From Mycobacterium sp. WUMAC-067 (lineage in GTDB: Bacteria > Actinomycetota > Actinomycetes > Mycobacteriales > Mycobacteriaceae), in NCBI RefSeq assembly GCF_020217485.1, contig NZ_JAEKMI010000016.1, forward strand, positions 59,461-123,460: a DNA stretch of 64,000 nucleotides, in the 5' to 3' direction. The position numbers were made by a program, and so were the translations under genes. Every line of letters starts with the position of its first letter. Within the stretch, counting starts at the first letter, position 1. This document shows positions 17,371 through 24,939 of this stretch, piece after piece. The notes beneath the pieces were generated by a model. It was not told where the DNA came from, made no database searches, and worked only from the letters and a program-made list of their open reading frames with translations.

Positions 17371-17523
17371 TCATCGGCAGCAGTTGACTGGACGTGCTGC
17401 TTCGGGCCGCCGCGGCGCCATGTCGAGAGCGCACAGCAGCGCACATTTGGCAATCGCGCGCACACCGGGGTGGCGCACGATCTCGGTCACACGTGTGGTC
17501 AGTGAGTTTCTTTTAGACTTCAT
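17371..17523 (-). CDS. Small basic Cys-containing ORF
   Basis: This is a candidate 50-residue protein from the ATG at 17523, preceded by GGGAAAGG at suitable spacing. It is very basic, with CALLCALD in the middle and a C-terminal NCCR, giving four Cys. It is divergent from the rhodanese lipoprotein, and operator-like site I lies about 96 bp upstream of it, which is promoter-like. It has no recognised family. A small metal-binding or regulatory protein is possible, but it could be a chance frame. Confidence 0.4.
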   Translation of the reverse strand: MKSKRNSLTTRVTEIVRHPGVRAIAKCALLCALDMAPRRPEAARPVNCCR

Positions 17524-17618
17524 GCCTGGCCTTTCCCTTTCGACCGGGTGCCCCGAACAGTTCATGAATTGTCCGTCTAGGAACCAGGATTGTCTGGCCG
17601 ACGGGATTGTCAAGGGGT

Positions 17619-17637
17619 CTACTGTCGTACACAGTAA
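17619..17637. promoter_or_regulatory. Operator-like site I (CTACT-N9-AGTAA)
   Basis: The inner arms TACTG/CAGTA are perfect. It is located between the divergent small ORF (start 17523) and the rhodanese lipoprotein (start 17775). Confidence 0.6.
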
Positions 17638-17774
17638 TAGAGCCGGTCTCTACACGGAGAGCCTTGGCGCCCCAGGCAAGTCATCTGTGGTACGGGTCTG
17701 AAGGGTGGGGCCGGCGCTGGCCCGTGCGGTCGAACAACGCATCGCTGTCGCAACCCGAAGCTGAGGAGACCGTC

Positions 17775-18236
17775 ATGCTGAATGTCGTGGTACATCGACT
17801 GCCAGAATTGTGTTGCGTGGCCTTACTCGTCGTGGCCGGCTGCGGCGCCCCCAGCGGGCCAACCGATGAGGCTGCGCGCCCTTCGGACGGCCGAGACACT
17901 GCGTCAGTCGCGCCTGCCCCCGCTGCGAAATCGATCGGTCCCGACTTGTTCGCCAAGGCGATGGCCGAGCCCAACCGCATCACCATCAACGTCCATGTCC
18001 CTTACGAGGGTGAGCTTGCTGGCACGGATCTCGCGATTCCATTCGATCAGATCTCTGCCCGCGCCGAGCAGTTACCGGCCTCACGCACGACGCCGCTGGC
18101 TATCTATTGCCGATCGGGCCGCATGAGTCGCATCGCCGCCACCACATTGGCACAGCTGGGATATCGAGACATCGTGGAGTTGGATGGCGGGATGATTGTC
18201 TGGCAGCAGACCGGCCGAGTATTGAACTGGCGCTAG
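17775..18236 (+). CDS. Rhodanese-domain lipoprotein
   Basis: This 153-residue protein starts at ATG 17775 with GAGGAG upstream. A signal peptide and lipobox (VVAGCG) are followed by a rhodanese fold with active-site Cys in YCRSGRMS and the final ELDGGMIVW motif. It sits outside the membrane and may handle sulfane sulfur or bind a thiophilic metal. Rhodanese lipoproteins occur in other metal-resistance loci. Confidence 0.85.
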   Translation: MLNVVVHRLPELCCVALLVVAGCGAPSGPTDEAARPSDGRDTASVAPAPAAKSIGPDLFAKAMAEPNRITINVHVPYEGELAGTDLAIPFDQISARAEQLPASRTTPLAIYCRSGRMSRIAATTLAQLGYRDIVELDGGMIVWQQTGRVLNWR

Positions 18237-18582
18237 CCGCTTGGGCTATGCCCAAGAGAGTGGGCAGCAATCTGACGCGTTCCCCGGTATCTATTGGCGT
18301 AAGTCCACCGGGTTGGGCGCATATGGGGCAAGCCTTTGACGATGCCCACCTACCGATCGAGTCGCCGTCACATACGGCTGCCCCGGCCCGCCGTGTGTCG
18401 CCCGTTGTGCACGCGAAGCCCCCGGATTCGCGATCGGTACCGGCGGATCAACCGACAGACGACATCTACGTGGTTGAACCGTATGTCGTTGGGTATCCGA
18501 TTGTCTGGCCGCATGTTCGGGGCTTGCGTCACATGCCCGCGCGCTGCTGCCGCCAACGCCGATGCCACGAAGTGAGGAGCCC
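18237..18582. other. Non-coding stretch before the copper-storage gene
   Basis: No convincing gene in 346 bp. A weak relative of the operator family, CTACG-N9-CGTAT, is at 18466-18484, about 100 bp before the Csp-like start. Confidence 0.45.
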
Positions 18583-18990
18583 ATGAGTACCGCAACCAAG
18601 ATGCTAGCGACTTTTCCCAACGCTGTGAGCGCGGCCGACCGAGCCGCAGTGGCGGCCCGCATCGATGCCTGTCAAGACTGCGCGCAAGCCTGCACCGCGT
18701 GCGCCGGTGCGTGTCTGGACGAACAATCTGTCCAGCAGCTCACCACGTGCATCCGCACCACCTTGGACTGCGCAGACATCTGCACGACCACTGCAGGGGT
18801 CCTGTCGCGCCACGGCGAGTTTGATGCGAACCTCCCCCATGGCGTGCTCAGTCTCTGCGCGAACGCCTGCGCTGACTGCGCAGCTGAATGCCACCGGCAC
18901 GCCGAACACCACGAACATTGCCGAGTATGCGCCCAGACATGCACGACATGTGAGGAAGCCTGCCGCCACCTGCTGGCAGCGCTGTCCTAG
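18583..18990 (+). CDS. Four-helix-bundle Cys-rich copper-storage protein (Csp3-like)
   Basis: This 135-residue protein starts at ATG 18583 with GGAG upstream. Cys residues recur along helices (CQDCAQACTACAGAC, CADIC, CANACADCAAEC, CRVCAQTCTTCEEAC) together with His (HRHAEHHEHC). This pattern is the DUF326/Csp family, which stores many Cu(I) ions inside a helical bundle. There is no signal peptide, so it is cytosolic. It converges with the HMA gene with a 4-bp overlap of stops. Confidence 0.93.
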   Translation: MSTATKMLATFPNAVSAADRAAVAARIDACQDCAQACTACAGACLDEQSVQQLTTCIRTTLDCADICTTTAGVLSRHGEFDANLPHGVLSLCANACADCAAECHRHAEHHEHCRVCAQTCTTCEEACRHLLAALS

Positions 18991-19244
18991 CCGCAGCAGC
19001 CGCCCGACGCGCCGTGTTGGCCGGCGCTTGATTGATCGGCCCGGCTTGCCGTGTAGCCAGCCTCTTCGACGGCACCCAAAACAGCGGGATCTGCAATCGG
19101 CCCGCTGCTGACAACGACAAGTTTGCCGCTGGCGACATCGACATCGATGTCTTCGACACCGGCGATCTTGGCGACCTCTTCGCGCACCGACGCCGCACAG
19201 TGTCCACACGTCATGCCGGTAACAACGAACTCGCTAGTGACCAT
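18987..19244 (-). CDS. HMA-domain copper metallochaperone (CopZ-like)
   Basis: This 85-residue protein has the Cu(I) site GMTCGHC at residues 10-16 in a ferredoxin-like HMA fold, followed by a short tail ending SGGCCG that could bind a second metal. It is cytosolic and would pass copper to a P-type ATPase or the Csp protein; no ATPase is in the window. A CsoR/RicR-type box lies 75 bp upstream. Confidence 0.9.
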   Translation of the reverse strand: MVTSEFVVTGMTCGHCAASVREEVAKIAGVEDIDVDVASGKLVVVSSGPIADPAVLGAVEEAGYTASRADQSSAGQHGASGGCCG

Positions 19245-19318
19245 CTAGCAACCTCTCTCGATCGGGCCGAATTGGCGACCGCATGTCGGTCGGTTCGTGC
19301 CCGGCGAACCGACCCGGA

Positions 19319-19333
19319 TACCCCACGGGGGTA
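19319..19333. promoter_or_regulatory. CsoR/RicR-type copper operator
   Basis: TACCCCACGGGGGTA is a perfect 6+3+6 palindrome matching the G/C-tract operator of CsoR-family Cu(I) sensors. It lies between the HMA gene (minus) and the DUF1942 gene (plus), nearer the HMA gene. No CsoR/RicR gene is present in the window. Confidence 0.75.
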
Positions 19334-19440
19334 CTTTCATCGTATACCGGAATGCCCCGAGATCGCGCCGGTCCGCCACCAGCTGATCGACGCAGGGGCG
19401 GCGCGTAGTCATCCACACGCTTTCCACGGTCGCGGGGGAT

Positions 19441-19459
19441 TTACTATGTGTGTACGTAG
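19441..19459. promoter_or_regulatory. Operator-like site J (TTACT-N9-CGTAG)
   Basis: This is a weaker family member 46 bp upstream of the DUF1942 gene, 107 bp from the CsoR-type box. Confidence 0.5.
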
Positions 19460-19505
19460 ATAGGAAAATCGTGCGATGCATGCACGGGTCGAAAGGACAG
19501 CGCCG

Positions 19506-20108
19506 ATGCGCAATTTGGTCAGGACTGTGGTCGCGTTGGTGGCGCTGCTGATGCTCGCGGGCGTGGCTGCACCCACCGCAGCGGCCGCGATGGACGGGAA
19601 GTGTCCGCACCGATTTGGTGCTGCGCAGCAGATCGCGGATGCCGGCGGAGCCGTCGTCCAACAGTGGACCGTAACCGACCTGCGCCCCAGCGCTGATTCG
19701 GCGCCTGGCTATCCGCTCGCCGGCCGGCTGTGGGAGGCGACCGTGTCGGTGCATGCGTTGTCCGGTTCGGTCACCCCCATCATTCCCAATGTGTATGCGG
19801 TCGCGCATCCAGGAGTGCGGTATCAGGTGTTGTGGCAGGTGGCCAGTCCGGCCGGCCTTCCCGCGGCGACCATTGACCAGGGCCAGACGTCTTCGGGCAA
19901 GGTGTATTTTGATGTGACCGGCGCCGACCCGATGGCGGTGATCTATGCCATCGGCGGTACGAAGCCGGCAATGATGTGGTGCTGCGCCGGCGACATGTCC
20001 ATGTCCATGCCCATGCGTGACTGCCCGGGATGTGCCGGCATGTCGATGCCAGAGTGCCCGGGCTGCGAGGGCGGTCAGCCGTGCCCGGGATGCGCTCGTA
20101 TGAGGTAG
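19506..20108 (+). CDS. DUF1942 (MPT63-like) secreted protein with Met/Cys metal-binding tail
   Basis: This 200-residue protein starts at ATG 19506 (GAAAGGACAG upstream). A signal peptide ends near AAAA. Residues about 30-155 match the Ig-like DUF1942/MPT63 fold found in mycobacteria. The last 40 residues are a tail with WCC, DMSMSMPM and three CPGC motifs. This tail is not part of typical MPT63 and looks built to bind soft metal. The combination suggests an extracellular copper trap. Confidence 0.85.
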   Translation: MRNLVRTVVALVALLMLAGVAAPTAAAAMDGKCPHRFGAAQQIADAGGAVVQQWTVTDLRPSADSAPGYPLAGRLWEATVSVHALSGSVTPIIPNVYAVAHPGVRYQVLWQVASPAGLPAATIDQGQTSSGKVYFDVTGADPMAVIYAIGGTKPAMMWCCAGDMSMSMPMRDCPGCAGMSMPECPGCEGGQPCPGCARMR

Positions 20109-20318
20109 GTGAGATGGCGCCGGTGGGGCTGCGAGTCTGGGCGCAGAATCGCCAAGCATCCCCGGAGCAGTCACCGTTGTGTCGGGAACACGAAACGGCC
20201 GCGTTTGTCGCAGTGCGATGAGTTCAGGGTTCGCTGATTCGCTTGGTCGATCACCGTTGTCCGTCTCGGCCCGAATTCTCCGCGATCGCGCGTTGCGATC
20301 GCGCTACCTTAGGTCGCT

Positions 20319-20774
20319 ATGGGATCGCACAGTTCACCGCTGACACCCCGGAGGCGTCGCATCTGGGTTTGGATTGCAGGATCGACGATCTGTGCGCTCG
20401 TGGTGGGCATAGCTGCCCTGATTACCATGAAAGCGCACCTGTTTGGTTTCGGAGACTCCATTGAGCGCACCGCGCAGCAGCGTTGCGAGTCCGACGTGCG
20501 GGGCCGGTTGGCGTCGCCGTCGACAGCCAGTATGTCCGACGTGCAGGTGAGAGCTAGTGAGCTGGATCCTGAGAGCCGAGATCTCTTTCCGCTGACGACC
20601 AATAAGCCGCTCAAAGGCGTCAACTATTCGCGTATCACGGTGTGGAACGTCACCGGAACAGTAGATGCCCAGACCGAGGTCGGAAGCGTGATCCATGATC
20701 CGTTCATCTGCCGCGCATACTTCGTCGACGATGCCATCGCCGACACGCTCGTGGTGTTCGAGCACGAGCACTAG
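20319..20774 (+). CDS. Membrane-anchored hypothetical protein
   Basis: This 151-residue protein has a basic N-terminus, one membrane helix at about residues 17-38, and an extracytoplasmic domain with two Cys (QRCESDV, FICRAYF) that could form a disulfide. The start ATG 20319 has only a weak ribosome site. I do not recognise the family. Base use looks like its neighbours. Confidence 0.6.
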   Translation: MGSHSSPLTPRRRRIWVWIAGSTICALVVGIAALITMKAHLFGFGDSIERTAQQRCESDVRGRLASPSTASMSDVQVRASELDPESRDLFPLTTNKPLKGVNYSRITVWNVTGTVDAQTEVGSVIHDPFICRAYFVDDAIADTLVVFEHEH

Positions 20775-21297
20775 TCCGCATCGTGCGATTATCCAGCTCA
20801 CCCCAGCAGTTCGGTTGCACGCATCTGAAGCAGCGCCGGGGTTGGGACGCGATTTTGCCTGCCCTCGCGCAGTTCTCAGCGCTTCGGCCTACTGCCGGGA
20901 CCCATCCGCGGCACGTTATACCAACCTGCAGAGCCAATAGACCGGGCTTGGTGATGTCTGGACAGCTTCTCGGATTGTCTCCACCAGGTTCCCGAAGCTG
21001 CCGGTCCATGACAGCGCAGAACCTATTGTCCTCCAACGTGTTTAGAGCATGCGCGCACGGGCGAGCGACGTTCGCCTTCGCGTCTCATGGCGCCGGTGGT
21101 TGCGGAAACCGTGCGTAGACAGTAGCTGCGCCGATGCTTGCGGAGAATCCCGTCGTGAATCCCTCACGTGACCGAAGGTTCAACAGTAGGGACCTTTGGC
21201 ACTGGTCTAGGGACTTTTGGCACTTCGGTGGCCGCTACGGCGGCTTCTACCGTTGGCATGTATCGAAGTTCAACGGAACACGGCGGAAGGAATTGTC
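20775..21297. other. Intergenic stretch, no gene identified
   Basis: These 523 bp hold only short frames with no coding-like composition. No operator-family palindrome was found. Confidence 0.5.
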
Positions 21298-21546
21298 ATG
21301 CTGATTCAGAGTCGCCCTCTCCTAGTGGCCGTTGCGGCCGCGGGCATCCTGGGGGCAGCGATCGCGATCAACCCGGCGCAGGCAGTTGCGGCACCACAGG
21401 AATGTCTTGCGCCCGCGCCAGGAGTTCACCAATGCACTTCTCCCGGCCACGCTGAGATCCACGTACCGCCACCTCCTGCACCCGGCAACCCCAACTTCCA
21501 GGGCGGTCCTCGCAGCGGGCCTCCCGTTCTGCCCTGGATCGGCTGA
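21298..21546 (+). CDS. Small secreted Pro-rich protein
   Basis: This 82-residue protein starts at ATG 21298 with GGAAGGA upstream. A signal peptide with a cleavage region at AVAA is followed by two Cys (QECLAPAPGVHQC) and a Pro/Gly-rich tail. It is a secreted mycobacterial-type small protein of unknown role. Confidence 0.65.
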   Translation: MLIQSRPLLVAVAAAGILGAAIAINPAQAVAAPQECLAPAPGVHQCTSPGHAEIHVPPPPAPGNPNFQGGPRSGPPVLPWIG

Positions 21547-22065
21547 CGAGTTGGGCTGTGCGCCATGCCGACACCCGAGGTGACGGCGTGCGCAACCCAG
21601 GCGCGCCAACCCTGCGGCCCCAACCGGTACGCAGCCAACATCAAGCCAGCGAGTCGCGGGCTGGGACGTTGGGCAAGCCCGCGGGTTGGCAGTGGCCACC
21701 ATTGCCCGGTCGCCAAAGTTCACATCGGTCGCTGCGGACCCTGTCTGCGCAGTCACTGAACCCGGTGTTCTCGAATGCCCATATATCCGCGGACGCCTGG
21801 TAGCAGCTGACTTCCGATGCACTGGGCTGTAGGGGCCCCAACGCCGCTGACCGGGGATTGCCATACGAATAGACACGGCGCGGCATCGCAATCGGCTACG
21901 AAAGCCCACGCTCAACTACCGATGCGGCCAAGTACCCACGCCATCGTGGCCGGACTCCACCCGTATCCAACGTCCCAACCGGCACGGGTATCTACGAAGA
22001 TGCATGCCTGGCCTGCCGTGCGGCCAGAGCGCCTTGGAGACACGAGGGCGTGGGCGAGGCGGTAC
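21547..22065. other. Intergenic stretch, no gene identified
   Basis: I see no convincing gene, repeat or regulatory palindrome in these 519 bp. Confidence 0.5.
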
Positions 22066-22662
22066 CTACTGCGGCTCGCTGGCGATTCTCTGTACCACCG
22101 GGTGAAGATCCTCGGCCAGTAGCGCGCGCAGGAACACCGCGGCGACACGATGACGACGATCCAAAACGAGCGTGGTCGGCACGACGCTGGTCGGGTATCC
22201 CTTTCCCAGGGCGATCAGACTCCGCAGGGACGGATCGAAGATCGAGGGAAATTGGACATGGCGATCGGTGACGAAATCACGCGCCGACGACAGATTGTCG
22301 CGCACATCGATTCCCAGAAACGCCACGCCCAGAGACTTTGTCGCTTCAAACACCCGCTCCAGCTCCGGTGTCTCGGTTCGACACGGTCCACACCAAGACC
22401 CCCATACATTCACCACCACGACCTTGCCGGAGAATTCCGAGAGGTGAAACGATCGTTCTTCCTGCAGCAGTGGTCCTGTGAGATCCCCGATGGAGCCTCG
22501 ATCCAACGGGGGGTCATAGAACAGGTCGGTTTTCCCTCCCGGCGAAACGAACTCGAACCGGCCGCCCTGGGCGACAGCGTCACGACCTGTACTGCAGCTC
22601 ACGCTCAGCGCCGCTGCACTCAAAAGTGCACACCATGAGCGCAACATCCGCCGCTTGAACAT
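22066..22662 (-). CDS. TlpA/ResA-like thioredoxin lipoprotein
   Basis: This 198-residue protein starts at ATG 22662 with GGAGG upstream. Its lipobox is SVSC. It has a segment FVSPGGKTDLFYDPP before the thioredoxin core and the active site WCGPC in VWGSWCGPCRTE. The pre-domain segment resembles Rv0526 of the mycobacterial cytochrome c maturation locus as I recall it. It probably reduces extracytoplasmic disulfides. Operator-like site K is 33 bp upstream. Confidence 0.88.
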   Translation of the reverse strand: MFKRRMLRSWCALLSAAALSVSCSTGRDAVAQGGRFEFVSPGGKTDLFYDPPLDRGSIGDLTGPLLQEERSFHLSEFSGKVVVVNVWGSWCGPCRTETPELERVFEATKSLGVAFLGIDVRDNLSSARDFVTDRHVQFPSIFDPSLRSLIALGKGYPTSVVPTTLVLDRRHRVAAVFLRALLAEDLHPVVQRIASEPQ

Positions 22663-22694
22663 GTGACCTCCACCTGCAGCACGCGTCCCCAACA

Positions 22695-22713
22695 CTACTA
22701 TGTAACTACGTAG
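22695..22713. promoter_or_regulatory. Operator-like site K (CTACT-N9-CGTAG)
   Basis: It matches 9 of 10 positions and lies 33 bp upstream of the TlpA lipoprotein start. Confidence 0.6.
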
Positions 22714-22932
22714 GATGGCCTTCGGGTGCGTGACTAGCGAGCAGTGACAGGGTCCAGCCGATGCCGAGGCCCATCGGCGGGCGGTCGCAAGTCTGTGTCG
22801 CCGAGATCGTCCATGTGCGCCTCGTCGTGGTCGCCTGGCGAAATGGCTAGTTGCGAAATCGCCATCGGTTTCCGGTGACCGCCTGGCGGGTGGGCGCCGC
22901 AGACGTTGATTGATCGCAGGCTGGCACGCGGA

Positions 22933-22951
22933 ATACTATTTATCTACGTAC
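22933..22951. promoter_or_regulatory. Operator-like site L (ATACT-N9-CGTAC)
   Basis: This is a weak match (7 of 10) 61 bp upstream of BlaI repressor 3. If real, it would give autoregulation. Confidence 0.4.
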
Positions 22952-23011
22952 GCAGTACTTACAGAACTCAGACGCGGTCCAGGTCACCGCTCCGACAGCC
23001 AGGAGGCGAAG

Positions 23012-23392
23012 GTGCGACCACGGCGGTTCGGTGAGCTCGAAGCGGTCGTCATGGACCGTGTGTGGGATCGAAGCCCCGCGACAGTCACGGTTCGTGATTT
23101 GTTCCATGAACTTTCTGCAGAACGCGAGATCGCTTACACCACTGTGATGTCGACGATGGACAACCTGCACACTAAGGGGTGGCTGGAGCGAGACCGGGCA
23201 GGTAAGGCCTACCGGTACTGGCCGGTTCTGACGCGCGAGCAGCATAGCGCTGAGGTGATGCGCGAAGCACTCGTGACTGGGGGGCGACCCGACGTAGTAC
23301 TGGGGTACTTTGTCGACCTTATTGCCCCTGAGGAATCGGACCGACTGCGAGCCGTGTTGCGCCGGGCCGCGCGTCGAGTCAGAACCCGTTGA
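23012..23392 (+). CDS. BlaI/CopY-family transcriptional repressor 3 (no M56 partner)
   Basis: This 126-residue repressor starts at GTG 23012 with AGGAGG upstream; a longer frame back to 22910 crosses site L and is rejected. Motifs are FGELEAVVMDRVW, IAYTTVMSTMDNLHTKGWL and KAYRYWPV. It is very close to repressor 2. Unlike the other two, it is not followed by an M56 protease gene, so it may depend on one of the two proteases encoded upstream or respond differently. Confidence 0.92.
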   Translation: MRPRRFGELEAVVMDRVWDRSPATVTVRDLFHELSAEREIAYTTVMSTMDNLHTKGWLERDRAGKAYRYWPVLTREQHSAEVMREALVTGGRPDVVLGYFVDLIAPEESDRLRAVLRRAARRVRTR

Positions 23393-24165
23393 AGTTTTTC
23401 GGCGTTGTGGGGCGGACGCCCAGTCGATCGTGCGTGGTTGGGGCAAGCCCACGAGCGATGCGTTCGTGCGGACTGCCGCCCAGCGCTCAGTTGCTGGGCC
23501 GGTTACTGCCGGCAAAGGTGCCGACATCGCAGCGGACGAGCTATCCATATGCGTTCACCTTCATGAGCATTCTCGTTGAACGCGTGGGGTCAACGAGCGC
23601 AGATGTGCGTCCTGGCCTCGGCGGATGGACTGGCCCGCTGCCTCCAGCCGTACGCTAGAGTGCCTGGTGCGTATATACGTAGTACGTACATAGATGAGCG
23701 CTGCGCTCACGCGCTGCGGCACCACGTTGATGGAACGCCAACTTCGGCGGCCCAGGCTGGTGGCAGCGCTGGTACCGGCGCCGTGCCGCCTATCTTTACG
23801 GAGCCTTTATTGAAACTCGAACCCCTCAACACATGCGGCTGCCACCCTGAGAGGGGGAGTGGTCACCGAGCAGGCGGGCTACTGCGGGGCGGCTCGGGTC
23901 CAGGTTGGGTCACACCGTGACGCGGAAATGGGGAATGCAAGCCCAGTGGAATCACTAGCAGGGGATGAATCGCCACAGACGCAGCGCATTTCTGTGGGTG
24001 GCGGGGTAAATTGCAGCAGCACTGCTGCACTTTCACGGTCCATTTCTGTCCGCAATCCGCCCGATTCCTTGCCCCAACGGAAATCGCCAATAGTTATGAA
24101 CCGGGAATATAGGTAGACGGATTGAACATGGTGACAGTATTACGTGGAGTTTGGATCATAAGTCC
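23393..24165. other. Long intergenic stretch after orphan BlaI
   Basis: No intact gene was found in 773 bp. A 13-bp perfect palindrome TACGTAGTACGTA lies at 23676-23688, possibly a diverged operator. The absence of an M56 gene here, where the other BlaI genes have one, makes a decayed gene possible, but I cannot show it. Confidence 0.5.
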
Positions 24166-24939
24166 ATGACAACAATGTCAAGAGTGCACGACGAAGTTCA
24201 GCAGGCAGAACCCGAGGAAGTCGCCGGCCTGAACAGCATTGAATCCACGCCGGTGCGGATTCTGCTGGTCGATGACGAACCGGCACTCACCAACTTGGTG
24301 AAGATGGCGTTGCATTACGAAGGATGGCAGGTCAGCGTCGCTCATAGTGGCAAAGAGGCCATGGAGAAATTCACCGAGATCCGCCCTGATGTGCTTGTTC
24401 TCGACATTCAGCTTCCTGACGCTGACGGTCTCGATGTCTTGAAGCGGGTGCGTCAGCACGAGCGGTACACGCCAACGCTGCTACTTACCGCCCGTGACTC
24501 GGTGATCGACCGTGTTACCGGACTGACGGCCGGCGCCGACGACTACATGTCCAAGCCGTTCAGCCTCGAAGAGCTAGTCGCCAGGCTGCGGGGTCTGCTG
24601 CGCCGCGCCAGTGCCCTCGCGGTACCGGAGCACGAAGTGCTGCAGGTGGGGGACCTCGTTCTCAATGGTGCCTCCCGCGAAGTCTCCCGAGGCCAGGACG
24701 CGATCACCCTCACTGGTCTTGAGTTCGAATTGTTGCGGTATCTGATGCGAAATCCGCGGCGCATCTTGAGCCGTGCCGAGATTCTGGATCGTGTCTGGAA
24801 CTATCGGTTCTCGGGCCGTGCGAGCATCGTCGACCTGTACATCTCATATCTGCGCAAGAAGATCGACTCAGGGCGGCCACCGATGATTCAGACGGTGCGC
24901 GGCGTCGGGTACATGCTGCGACCGGCCGATGGCGTATAG
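24166..24939 (+). CDS. OmpR-family response regulator (TrcR-like)
   Basis: This protein has about 257 residues. The receiver has LLVDDEP, the phospho-Asp in VLVLDIQLPD, and the KPF Lys. The DNA-binding winged helix has LTGLEFELLRYL and QTVRGVGYML. ATG 24166 was chosen; an in-frame TTG lies 15 bp upstream. The stop overlaps the start of the kinase gene by 11 bp, so this is a complete two-component operon. Resemblance to mycobacterial TrcR (Rv1033c) is from memory. Confidence 0.92.
   Translation: MTTMSRVHDEVQQAEPEEVAGLNSIESTPVRILLVDDEPALTNLVKMALHYEGWQVSVAHSGKEAMEKFTEIRPDVLVLDIQLPDADGLDVLKRVRQHERYTPTLLLTARDSVIDRVTGLTAGADDYMSKPFSLEELVARLRGLLRRASALAVPEHEVLQVGDLVLNGASREVSRGQDAITLTGLEFELLRYLMRNPRRILSRAEILDRVWNYRFSGRASIVDLYISYLRKKIDSGRPPMIQTVRGVGYMLRPADGV

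Larger units (their letters stand above)
22663..23011. promoter_or_regulatory. Divergent promoter region with sites K and L
   Basis: This 349-bp gap lies between the TlpA lipoprotein (minus) and BlaI repressor 3 (plus), with one operator-like site close to each start. No gene is visible in the middle. Confidence 0.6.

Noticed and set aside
18466..18484. CTACG-N9-CGTAT upstream of the Csp-like gene
   Set aside because: It fits the operator spacing but is too degenerate to list as a site on its own.
19245..20174. 309-residue minus-strand open frame
   Set aside because: It lies opposite the DUF1942 gene, has an Arg/His/Gly-rich composition typical of antisense frames in GC-rich DNA, and crosses the operator region.
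23310..23579. Possible remnant of an M56 protease after BlaI repressor 3
   Set aside because: The segment ADELSICVHLHEHSR is only loosely like the HExxH region and the spacing is off by one; no further similarity was found.
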